From the NCBI RefSeq assembly GCF_963675165.1, contig NC_087388.1, positions 1,218,800 through 1,282,799 of the forward strand: 64,000 bases of DNA. The letters are read 5' to 3'. Position 1 is the first letter of the stretch, and every line of letters starts with the position of its first letter. Made by a program: the position numbers and the translations under genes. Shown here one piece after another: positions 1 through 10,522 of this stretch. Below the pieces are notes generated by a model. The model was not told where the DNA came from. It ran no database searches and saw only the letters and a program-made list of their open reading frames with translations. The DNA is from Halichondria panicea (taxonomy: Eukaryota > Porifera > Demospongiae > Suberitida > Halichondriidae).

Positions 1-2526
1 TTTGGTGGTGTAAAGAACCTCACCAGAATATTTGTTGTAGGTCATTCAGGTGCAGGGAAGTCCACGCTTGTTGGACTATTAGCTACTTCAGCACATCAAC
101 TGTTGTCCCTCACACTGCAGGCATTGTTCCAAGTACTCATGACAGTAGTTATTATGGAAGAATGATACTCTATGATTTTGCTGGTAATTCCGAGTACTAC
201 TCCTCACACGCTGCAATCATGGAGTCAATCAACACATCGAAAGGAAGTAATATATATTTGATAATTTGTGATTTGAGTAAAGGCGAAGAAGTTGCTGTCA
301 CTAAATACAGCTATTGGCTTTCATTTCTATCATACAATATTAAACAATTCTCAAACACAATTATCCTACCAGTGGGAAGCCATGCTGATGTCATTAATGT
401 AACGTCAATGGAACGAGTATTATATGTGCTTGACAGTATATCTCAAAAGTTTTGTAGCAAGATTGATGATTTTATATAGAACAAAGTATTGCTCTTGATT
501 GTCGTAAACGAGGGGCTGTAGTGAATGACATAAAGAAACTTACAAAGCACTCGAGATTCTCGAAAAATGTATCCTCCATCGGACTTTCTCCAGAGACGAG
601 TGTTCTCTTGGGATTGTTGAAAAAAGACTTTGAACACATTCCTTGCAAAGTGAGCCTGCTCATCTCTCGCATAGAAGATACTCGAATTCCGCTGCCACTA
701 AATTCTTCATTACTATATACTCTCATAAGAGAGTTACATGATTTGGGTCTACTAATGGTGATAGAGAGAGAAGGGGACTCCATTGAGAACCACATAATCA
801 TTCTCAAGATATCAATATTCACATCAGATGTGCACAAAAAACTCTTTTCAGAGTCTGCTAGAGCTGACCTCACCAAGGACATTGATCCACTCAAGTTCAG
901 CATAGGCATTATTCCAGAATCACTACTGGAAATAGTACTGCCAGAGCACATCACTAAAGAAAGTCTACTTAAGCTGCAGTACTGTCACGAAATTGAGAAT
1001 TTGTACGTGGAAGAGGACCACACTCTTTCTCAACTCACTATAGGCCAGTCCCAACAAACACTGCCAATACAGAGAAATTTCATTTATTTTTTCCTGCTTT
1101 ATGTGATCTCAAGCTCGGCGAAATTCAATGGCCAAAATCCGAAGGTGATATGATTACTTTAGGATGGTATGCTAAATGTGATGGTGACAGATTCGACTAT
1201 TTCCCAACAAGATTTCTCCATGTGCTTATTGTTCACCTCTCTCACAACTTCGCATTAAAACAAAACCTGCCAACAAGTCACAGACCCTCTTTAGTAAGTG
1301 AGTCTTCTAGTAATAATAGTTTTTTGATTGCGGAGGTATGTGCTGCCAATCCTCGCTGTCGTGTCTGGTCAACTGGTCTGCATTGGCTTATGAAGAATGG
1401 AGTGGAGGTATTTGTCGATATGCCTAAAGACGCTGATAGTAAAGATCTGATTGTACTAGCAAGAAGTGACATTGAAGATAAAGTTGAATGTTCCAACACT
1501 CTGCAACTAGTTATTCAGAAGGTAGTCGAAATTAAAGTTGAATTCTGTGCTAGCATAGTGCCAACTGTTTACCTTCTTGATCCGAGCAACCTTAAGGATG
1601 AACCTTTTACGAATGCTAGCAATGCACCTAAATATGCTCTAATCGATATCGAAAAGGCACTAGCAGAAGGCACTAAGCGAGTCGTGGACAATAAAGGACG
1701 ATGCTTCTCCTCTCCGATCAAAGATTGGATCAGCCCAATATCTTACTGGAGTAAGTACCCATGCATGCACATACATCTTTAATTGTTATAATTGTTGTTG
1801 TACACTTTCACAGAATTGTTGTTTCCGATGGATACCTTCTTGGTTCGTTCTGCTTTGAAAAAAGTATTAGCTCAATGGAAACCGCTAGGACTAAATCTTT
1901 TAATTTCCTGGATTAAACTAGATAACATTGACAATGAAGCATCCTTTCCTGATGGCATTGCTAAGAAAAAGAAGTAATTCAACTGTGGATGTCACAAGAA
2001 CCCACCTGGATAGTGTTGGTAGACACTCTCAGTCAACCTTCAATTGGATTGTCCCAGAAAGCAAGTCAAATCTCAGTAGAACACAGTAAGTACCTCACAA
2101 TCATTATACCTCATTCCCAGGCCAAGTTTTCGCTTTTATATCGGATGTTCTCATTCAATCAGCAACAATTTGGCCTGGGAACGAGGCTAAGCTATAAGCA
2201 TAATTATGCATACTGCCTCTTCATGCGTAAATTGTATATATAATTATAATTATATAGATGTGCCTCTACAAGAGAAAATCCTCTGCGAAAACAATTCATC
2301 CCTCCGTCCTGACGAGGACTTTCTCCAATCATTTGCTGCCATCATTGGCTCTCGATGGCAGTGTCTTGCTTCTCCCCTCTCCCTCACTTCTGAAGACATT
2401 GTGAGCATCAAGAGAGAGACAACCAGACAAGCACTTGTCATGCTACAGAAGTGGGCAGCCAGGGAGACGGCAACTTATGGTCAGTTGAGAGAGAAACTCT
2501 GTACACTCTTCGTGTTTCATATTTGA
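1..2526 (+). pseudogene. Pseudogene A: 3' half of an ankyrin-Roc-COR-Death gene, cut by the window start
   Basis: The window opens just before the P-loop (GHSGAGKST, about 40-66). Homology to gene D continues through the Roc G3 motif (DFAGNSEYY, about 174-200), the COR region (521-1045 and 1150-1750), a Death-like exon (1814 to about 2086) and a Death-domain exon (2258-2526). The reading frame is broken several times: a deletion right after the P-loop, a 2-base loss plus TAG near 475-479, a frameshift near 1045-1090, and a 1-base loss near 1965 that gives an early stop. Introns are still recognisable: 1751-1813 (gtaagt...cag) and about 2087-2257. The ankyrin part, if present, lies upstream of the window. 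The lesion near 475 is shared with C1 and C2, so the gene died before the block was duplicated. Confidence 0.85.
2258..2526 (+). pseudogene. Death-domain exon of pseudogene A (locally intact)
   Basis: This exon is open from the acceptor at 2257 to the stop at 2524-2526. It shows the Death-domain pattern: FAAIIGSRWQCLA, then SEDIVSIKRE, then QALVMLQKWAARETATYGQL. It lacks the RGAEP insert found in gene D. It is intact by itself, but the frames upstream are broken. Confidence 0.75.
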
Positions 2527-2954
2527 GAAAAGTTAATTCATTTATCACAGCAGAAATTTTAGCTATACGTTCCATATTCATGCAATGGCGGCCTTTTAAA
2601 GCTAATGGACGTAGCTATACATTATCAATGCATTTATATAGCTTTTTACCAAAATATATCACCTTTAATTATTGTTTGTGTCACTTAACTTTCAGGATTA
2701 TGCTTTGCCATTCATGTTATTACATTTAAGCAACAATAATGCTACACTGCACTTTTAATTTGCATACTGCCCTGCAAATGCAATGCACCATGCATGCAAA
2801 CTTACATCAAATCGCACTTTTGCACCATACAAATCACATAATTTTGTTAGCCTACTAGTTTCTTTTATTGTCAATTCTTACTGTCAATGCTTCCCCCAAG
2901 TAACTTTGGTACAGTAACTGCGCGGCTATATAGGTATAGCGATGTACAAACGTT

Positions 2955-4730
2955 CTGTACAGCTCCAACATTGATGATTTGCAAAGTGTTGCTCTTGCTC
3001 TGTCGTAAACAAGGTACCTCTAATCAGAGTTTGATTCGTTAGCAGTAGTTGAAGAGGTTTGATGAGGGCGATCCTCTCCAAACTAAATACAGTTGCCACT
3101 ATTTTCAGTTATTGAGTTGTTGAATAAGATTTAGTAAGTGCGAACTAAGTACCTCCATCAGACATAAGGAACTTACTATTAGAAGTATCATCCCCCATCG
3201 AACTTTCCCCGGAGACAAGCTCTCTTTCCTGAGATTGTTGAAATACGTTCCAGCTTGCAAAGTAAGTGCTTCCTTATCTCTCACATAGAAATTACACTGC
3301 TGTCCGAAAAGAGTTACATCAACATTCACATTAATGCTAAAGCAGACCTCAACAAACTCATCGATCAACTCAAGCTCAGTGTAGGCATTATTCCAGAATT
3401 ACTACTGGAAAGAGTACTGCCAGAGTACATCACAAAGGATTAAGCTGCATTACTGTCAAGAAATTGAGAATGTGTACGTGCATGGAAGAGGACTACACTC
3501 TTTCTCAACTCACTTTGGGGCCAGTACGAACAGAAAGTGCCACTAACGAAAATATTTTCCCTGTTCTATAACTATGATCTCAAGCTCGAGGAAATTCAAT
3601 GGCCTAAATCCGTAAAATTACTTTGGGATGGTATATGCTAAATGTGATGGTGACAGATTAGACTTCTTCCCAACACAATTTATTTATGTGCTTATCGTTC
3701 ATCTCTCTCACAACTTTGCTGCATTAAAACGAAGCATGCCAACAAGTCCGCTACAGCTTCTGAATTTTTGTTTTTGATTGTGGATGTATACAGTAACACT
3801 GCCAATCCTCGCTGTTATGTCTGGTCAACTGGTCGATCTTGCATTGGCTTATGAAAACGTAGTCAAGGTATTATTTTGTCGATATGCTCAAAGATGCTGA
3901 TAGTAAAGAACTGATTGTATTAAAGGATCGAGTGACATCCGAAATGAAGTAGAGTGTTCCAAAACTCTGTAACTATTAATTTTATTCAAAGGTAGTTGAA
4001 GCAAAAATGAAGTTCTATGCCTTCTTGATCTGAGCAATCTCTTAAAAAAATGCAGAAATGCACCTAAATATTCTCATATAGATCTCATTGATAAAACATT
4101 AGCAGAAGGCACTGAGCGAGTCATGGATAAAGAAGGACGATGCTTCTCCTCTCCGATAAAAGATTGGATCAGCCCAACAAGACGGACCATATCTTACTGG
4201 AGTAAGTTTCACACACAAACACACACACACACACATGCAAACATATCTTTAATATTGTCACATGCGAGACGTGTCGTTTATACAGATTTGTTAATCTTCC
4301 TTGGTGAAATTGCTAAGAAAAGAGTATTTTGACCGTGGTTGTCTCAGAAACTCTCCTGGAAAATGTTGGTTGATGCTCTCAGTCAACCTTCAATTGGATT
4401 GTCCCAGAAAGAAAAGCAAGTCTCACAAGAACACAGTAAGTACCTCATTCATTTATTATGTGCTGTTTACGATTTCAAAATTGCTATTATAGACGTAACT
4501 CTACAAGAGAAATCCTCAAAAGCAATTCATTTGTCTGTCCTGGCAAGGACTTTCTCCAATCGTTTGCTGCCATCATTGGCTCTCGATGGCAGTGTCTTGC
4601 TTCTCCCCTCTCCCTCACTTCTGAAGACATTGTGAGCATCAAGAGAGAGACAAGAGGAGCAGAGCCGACCAAACAAGCACTCGTCATACTGCAGAAGTGC
4701 ATGGGAAACCAGACAGACGGCAACTTATGA
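2955..4730 (+). pseudogene. Tail copy A': decayed COR plus Death-domain remnant
   Basis: This is a second, more decayed copy of the 3' half of the gene family, immediately downstream of A. Recognisable pieces are the start of the post-Roc linker (about 2966-3010), COR N-terminal part (about 3200-3440), the GWYAK-like block (about 3620-3730), the VWSTG block (about 3815-3850), the pre-intron exon end (4123-4200), a remnant of the Death-like exon (about 4290-4437) and a Death-domain exon (4493-4730). Frameshifts and stops separate all of these. The Death domain loses its last helix: the conserved QKWAARETATYGQL region is replaced by QKCMGNQTDGNL and a stop. Equivalent tail copies follow C1, C2 and D. 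Confidence 0.8.
4207..4234 (+). repeat. (CA)n tract just after a splice donor
   Basis: A CA-rich microsatellite begins a few bases after the relic donor gtaagt at 4201. The same tract lies at about 32178-32208 and 39790-39820 in the two other tail copies, with slightly different lengths. Confidence 0.7.
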
Positions 4731-5495
4731 TCATGCAGTTCATATATCTGAGAACTTTAGTATCAGGACAAGTAAATGTACCTGTAGCTACGTTCAATTG
4801 CACCTGTATAACTATTGTTATATGTCACCATGTTTGTGTCTTAGAACTTCAGAATTTATATGGTATTACCTTGTCAATTAAATTATAATTATTTTCAATA
4901 CACCATGCATGCATGCATAGCTATTTATATACCGCAATTATTTATAGTATCATTTGGTTACCTCAATTCTTATCAGTCATTGTTTCCCCAACCAATTTTT
5001 GTACTAGATCTAGCTATATAAAGCTATATATAATATAGTTTTCCTATGTCAAGACCATGTAGCAATTACGGAAATTCCTTAACATAATGGTCGCAACCAT
5101 TTGCTGCAGTCTTGTTTCCTGAGGATGTCTGGTTTCAGTTGGGAAGGGGAAACCATGCATGCAAATACCTCTCAACCATGCTGCTAATTATAATAATTCA
5201 TGGCTGAATATTACGTTTATACTGTTATCACTAAAACTTGACGTACATGCATCGCAAATGCGTGTATTTAATGCTCAAACATGGTCCTATTTTTTATACT
5301 GTATACATAAAAATTATAATAAGTGTTCGAAGGCCGGGTCATTTTGCGTGCATACATCTAGGAACATACAACCTATACACTTGTTTAATACATACTATAT
5401 TGGTACCTATAATTATAATTATGTACTCGACAGGCTCAGCACACCTTTGTTGGAGTTGTTGGTGTTTCCTCGCAACCATGCATATAGCTTCTCAC

Positions 5496-5852
5496 CAGAG
5501 GAGGCTGGAACCACTTGACCTTGCAGACTACTTTTAGTGTCTGTAAGCTTTTCAGGGGGACGGGTCAACTTTTATTTCCGTCCGAGATACAAGTCTCGAG
5601 GCCAGCTGTGCGTTGACCTCGAGAACGAGCCACCGATGGTATCGAAGCTTACACAAGATAAGAGCACAAGAGCACTGTATCTCTACTTCTGAGCAAAATT
5701 GGCGAAAATAAAAGTTGACCCCTCCCTGCAAAATACCGTTTTTTAAGGTTACATACACTAAAAACTACTGCAAGAGAAGTTTGGAGAAATCCAATTTATT
5801 AGTGACCTTAATTAATTAATTAGCTACGGTCAAGTGGTTCCAGCCTCCTCTG
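5496..5852. mobile_element. MITE with 25-bp perfect terminal inverted repeats (copy 1)
   Basis: The ends are perfect 25-bp inverted repeats starting CAGAGGAGGCTGGAACCACT (5496-5520 and 5828-5852), followed by a weaker inverted match of about 20 bp. Inside is another pair, GGGTCAACTTTTATTT at 5562-5577 against about 5705-5721. In the paralogous copies the flanks read gcttctcac on both sides, which suggests a target duplication of about 9 bp. No transposase is present. A length of 9 bp would fit a Mutator-like origin, but this is an inference. Confidence 0.75.
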
Positions 5853-5967
5853 TTCTTCTCACTATTTATTTTGGTATAGCGTGGGAAGAGTAGAGTGTTA
5901 GCTTTGAAGGGACCTGCATGGAAAATACTGAAACATGAACATGCATGTCATTGACATTGCATTGCAC

Positions 5968-6042
5968 AGATGAATGTAGCCTCGAATCTATCCCTCGGTT
6001 CCAGGCCGCTTCACCGAGAGGTCTTGGATCGAGGCTAAGATA
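5968..6042. repeat. Short inverted-repeat element (AGCCTCGA...TCGAGGCT)
   Basis: A small palindromic element with ends TAGCCTCGA and TCGAGGCTA surrounds a GC-richer core (tccctcggttccaggccgct). It recurs at about 33918-33980 and 41550-41612. A related fragment sits at about 58901-58925. Confidence 0.5.
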
Positions 6043-7079
6043 CATTTCCTGTTCTATTCCTTTTACATTTCAACATCCTGTTTGACTTGGTTTTGCACGA
6101 GCCCCTCCCACTCCAGTTAGGAAAACAAGCTTTTGAACAAGCAGCAAACAAGCAAGCAAACAAACTGCAAGATTACAAATTACACTAGGCTAAAGTTTGA
6201 CCCATCGTAAGGACTAGAGAAAAAGTGGTGCAAGGTAAACCCTTATTGCAGCTTAATTGTTTTATAATAGCTCTCATTTTAAGTATTAAAAGGCTCACCC
6301 TTGGCCAGACACAAGCTTCTCTGTTTGAGTGTAAAACATGTACATCCCTGGTAAACTTTCTTACTATAATGCTTCTATAATTAATTTTAGTCTAAGAGAA
6401 TATTAAAGTGTGGCAATTATAGTACAACCAGTAGGTTGTACATAGGATTGACAGTGCAGTTGTGTGTGTGTTTCAATTATTGCACACATTTTGATAGTGC
6501 TATAGGCAAATGAGTACATGTAAAACTAAAATATAAGAACACAGATAACGATGAGAGGGATAGCAAAAAGCTTCCATTGGATAAAGGCTATAATGCAAAA
6601 AGGGGCGTGGCACTAAAATATGGATTATGGTCTATTTTAGAGCTGCTTATAATTATATAATATGCAGAGTAAGTGATCTCTAAAGGGGGTGTCAGTGTAT
6701 TACTCACTGGTCTGTTTTCAGGTCCTTCTTTTCGATAACATGATTAAGACAGAGAAAAATACTTGCGTTCCACTTTCTACCTCATAATTATAACCTGTGC
6801 CTTGGAGCACTTTATACCATATACAGTAAGAGCAGGTATATGGAAACTTTTGTAGACTTTTGACAAACGTTTTACCCAGTAGTGTTGCGTGGGCATGATG
6901 CAGGATTTCTCTTGTACGCTCCAGTCGTCTACAATAAAAGCAGATAATTATCGGAAGGGAAGCATGCAGTATGTACGTTCTTGAGCGTAACTAGCCTCAA
7001 ACCAGAGGGTGTGACATCACACACTGCATTTACCTAGCATCACGTGAGGCGTTGTCTATCCCTCTCTTTCATAAGAATA

Positions 7080-7390
7080 ACTGTGATTGTGCATGCTTAG
7101 TTATACCGAGGCACGTGGGCGGGTTTAGTAGTCGGTTGTTTTGTCTATCTGTCTGTTTGTGATTTCTGAGCCTGCTCACCTGGATGCCATAGCACTGCGT
7201 TTACAGCATGGATAGCCTTCACACAACAAGTTATTAGTTTTAATAATGACAGATTTTGAGGTTAGTTAAAGCTTCGTTGTCGAATAAAAGCGAGCAAAAG
7301 CTAAGAAGCTTGAACTTGCACATTGGCCATAATTATTACTCTCTATATATGCCCGGCTTTAATTCGAGGCACTGATTACAGCCACGTGGA
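7080..7390. repeat. Dispersed repeat with CTGT-rich core
   Basis: A stretch reading cgaggcacgtgggcgggt, then CTGT repeats, then gcctgctcacctggatgc, and ending near attcgaggcactg, recurs at about 44845-45110 and in diverged form at about 17510-17760 within an intron of gene B. The ends are weakly inverted (CGAGGCAC). It is a dispersed non-coding repeat of unknown class. Confidence 0.5.
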
Positions 7391-8314
7391 TACAAATTAT
7401 TGGGAAGAGACTCCATGCAGTCTTCTTTGCTGGCTACTGCATGTGAGCCTGCTCCGGTCCCCGCTGTATGTCAGCCTGGTGTCCTACTTTTAACACTCCG
7501 GGCCTGCTCTGCTGTGATCCAAATAACGTACGGTCCAGGACTCCCAGAGTGCATGTCAGGTGCTTTATTTGTATAATATTTTAGCTGCTGACTCTGATGG
7601 TATCCTATAGTCCTATAGCTATAGTGTATGTCTGACCATGCATGCACCACTATACGTCTGTTTTCAAGGCCTTGTCATACAGTTCAAATATAGAGTAGGT
7701 AGTTTGCCACTCATGTTCATGTACGTATACCGTAACATTACATGCTTGGTTATGAGACGTAACACAGCCGAGGGTTAGCACTTCAGTGCTCTAGTATATT
7801 AGCTTTGGGTTACAGACATCTTGTTGCACAAAATAGCATGTGTTTAGCTAGTACACGTAGGCTGCATACATTGTCATGTGTTTGTTTATCAAGTTTATAC
7901 CTGTGTATGACATCATACGTGTGCACAACCTGTATAATGATATTCATTTCAATGAAATTCATTTGCAGCCCATAATTATAGAGTAAGTCGTCAGGAATCA
8001 AGAATTATTGAGGGATAAGAATTAGAAATACAATGCACAAACAAAATGATATCGATAGGCATAGTTATGGTATGTTAACTAGCGAAAACTTGGATGAGCC
8101 ATAATTGGCTGAGTACAAGCTAATCTCAGAGCTCTGTAATCACAATAATTATAAGCAGCTAGAATAACACATTATTAAGCTGCTGCTATTCTTTATGGTA
8201 TTGCTGCCATATAACTATAGGTTATAAAGAGCTTCAACCACAATCAAGAGCTAGCTGTAAAGTTAATTATGCCTCGATACGAAATCGCACGAGGGATACG
8301 GTAAAGCTGACTAC

Positions 8315-8334
8315 ATGTGTGTGTGTGTGTGTGT
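8315..8334 (+). repeat. (TG)n microsatellite
   Basis: A short TG tract that follows the repeat motif cgcacgagggatacgg. The paralogous site at 45675-45715 has grown to about twice this length. Confidence 0.8.
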
Positions 8335-9107
8335 ATTTCAGCTGTAACTGCTCAATGGCTGCGATGAACACTAACAGCTTCTATAGAGTTTCAGCCACGT
8401 TCTCTTGGATTTTGATTTTTGGATTTGCAAACTAAAGCTTTGTTCTCCAGTTATGGCTAATTTTGAATGCATGCTGTTGCAATCTCTTCAAAATCTTACG
8501 TAGCATCATCTGTTCGCACAAAGTTTCTATTCGAGTTAGCCTTGCACTAAAGCGCTATATCTCTTTGTTAGCTACAAGAGTGTGAAAAGAGCTGTAATGC
8601 TGTACTGCTATAGCCATTGTGAACTTTAACCTATTATAGATACAGGGGCGGACTCAGGAATCTTGATGGGGAAAGCTAATTATTATACTAAAAAAAATCA
8701 CCTGCTTTTCAAGCCTATAGCTAGCTACTTTGCAACAAATCACGATGTTTTTCCTGCATGACTCATCAATAATAATTGTTCATGCTCAGTTAAACCATAA
8801 ATTGAAGAGCTAGAGGGATTGGAAACGGCTGGTACCCTCGAGTAACATCCACGCTACGCTGCGATTTAATTGAGGCGGCTCACAACAATACCAATATACT
8901 GCAAGTAACTGTGCTCAGTCCATGCAAATCACTTATATTTCAAGGTATATACCTATTGTAGTCGTCATAACCAGCACGCTTACACGTTACAGTTCCACTA
9001 GTTCCAAAACAGCCTTGGAAATAGATTAATGTCAAACTAAAGGGCTGAGGAGAACCACCCAATAATTATAAAACCATATAAACCAACAATTTGGGGAACA
9101 ATAAGGC

Positions 9108-9290
9108 TGTTAAAGCCACCACCCGAACAGAAGGAGTGCCCTGGCTGAGGACAGCGCCCACCCCCCCGAGCGGGTCCCTATAAATTAATGAAACCCCTTA
9201 ACCGAGCTGGCTGTTCCCCAGCCCGAGCTCATGGTGTGAAACTAGGGAGGCCAACCCCAAGCAGGCGAAAGGGGGAGGGCGGAGGGAAAG
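9108..9290. repeat. GC-rich island shared with the spacer before gene D
   Basis: This stretch is much richer in G and C than its surroundings (ctgttaaagccaccacccga through gcaggcgaaagggggag). It is nearly identical to about 46494-46670. No conserved product or RNA fold could be recognised. It may be a fragment of an older repeat. Confidence 0.45.
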
Positions 9291-10120
9291 AAACAGCTAC
9301 TGGAGATCGCTTCAGCAAGTACTACACGTAGCTAGTGGACTAAGCGTGTTATAAAATGCTGAAAGAGATGATGTCTTGAAGAAACACAATTTTCTTATTT
9401 TGAGGGAATTACCCAGAAACAATTTTGCTTAATAGCCTCATTCATAGGGCGTAGCGCAGAGAGTTTTCAAGGCTCCACTGCAGATTCAATGTAAAAAGCA
9501 TGGCGTGCACCACTCCATTTCCAATCTCTCTAACTCTTCAATCTATGGTTATAAACTGGGTGTGGCCATGACAATGTAATATAGTGCATGTATGCAGTGG
9601 GTTAATAGCTAGCTCTACATTCTATCCTTCAGACTTGTCATCAAGGCCAGGAGGGTGCTTAAGCCTCCAAAGCTCCCACTGGATCCTTCACTGACAGATA
9701 CACCCTTTTTCTGCGCATGTGCATTCAAAGATGCGTAACTACAACGGCTGAATTTCGGTAGCCCTACAGAATAGTAATTTAAATACTTAGAACGTTATCA
9801 AAACATGCACCGTACATTACTCAACTGCTGTTAATAACAGAGTCCACTAGTAAATACTATAATTATGCCGGGTGTATATACGGGTTTCCGTAAAAATTAT
9901 TAGATTTCTGATAATAAAATATAATGTTGGCCAGTAGCTATAAGTGATCCTGAGTCCTGAGTTAGTCGTGAAGCTTGTCACAGACCTGCTTTGGTTATCC
10001 CAGACGTTTTATCCATGCAATCGTCCCCATGAATCACTTTATGCAATCAAGTTGTTTGAAGTTTGTTTACTAATCTAACTTTAGAGGGATAGCTATATAA
10101 TAGTTGAAATAGATATTTGT

Positions 10121-10157
10121 AATCAATTGTCCAAAATCGATTCGTAGACAATTGATT
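10121..10157. promoter_or_regulatory. Conserved 11-bp inverted repeat upstream of gene B
   Basis: AATCAATTGTC at 10121-10131 is a perfect inverted match to GACAATTGATT at 10147-10157, with AAAATCGATT between the arms. The motif lies about 370 bp before the start codon and is kept before gene D (48037-48075) although the loop differs. It could be a factor-binding site. Function is not shown. Confidence 0.35.
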
Positions 10158-10448
10158 TTGACAGATCACTCACGTACGTAATATTCAAAAATTTGAAAAT
10201 TGTTGTCAAAAATCGATTTCATATCTGATGCACACAAGTTACGTTCTCTAAATTGTTGCAAACGGCGTTCCATATACACATTCTAGTTTCCTTAGTAACA
10301 GCAAATCCTCCTCAGGAGAAACAGAAAGCTGTGTCTGTAATGATCAATCCTGATTTTGTTGTCCGATTTTGCAAGATCATGTTCAGACAGAGCAACTTAG
10401 TATAGTTGATACGCCGTTTGCGACAATTCACTAACACAATTCAATCGT

Positions 10449-10456
10449 ATATAATT
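10449..10456 (+). promoter_or_regulatory. TATA-like element before gene B
   Basis: TATATAAT lies about 70 bp before the start codon and is kept at the same distance in gene D (about 48367). In AT-rich DNA this could be chance. Confidence 0.25.
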
Positions 10457-10522
10457 TTGTAAAAGCTACTCTAGTATAACTCTTTCATTAATTTTATTAA
10501 TCAGTGCCATATAGTTGCGGAA

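Larger units (their letters stand above)
4731..10522. other. Repeat-rich spacer upstream of gene B, no gene seen
   Basis: I see no convincing coding sequence in this stretch. It is AT-rich and made of dispersed repeats and inverted-repeat elements, listed separately. About 4740-6430 matches 32710-34690 and 40320-42420. About 6430-10522 matches about 42420-48442, the spacer before gene D, apart from element insertions in the latter. Short open frames here are not conserved in frame between the paralogous copies. Confidence 0.7.

Noticed and set aside
8643..8680. acaggggcggactcaggaat as a transposon end like the one at 47644
   Set aside because: It resembles CAGTGGCGGATCCAGG only loosely and no inverted partner is seen near it.
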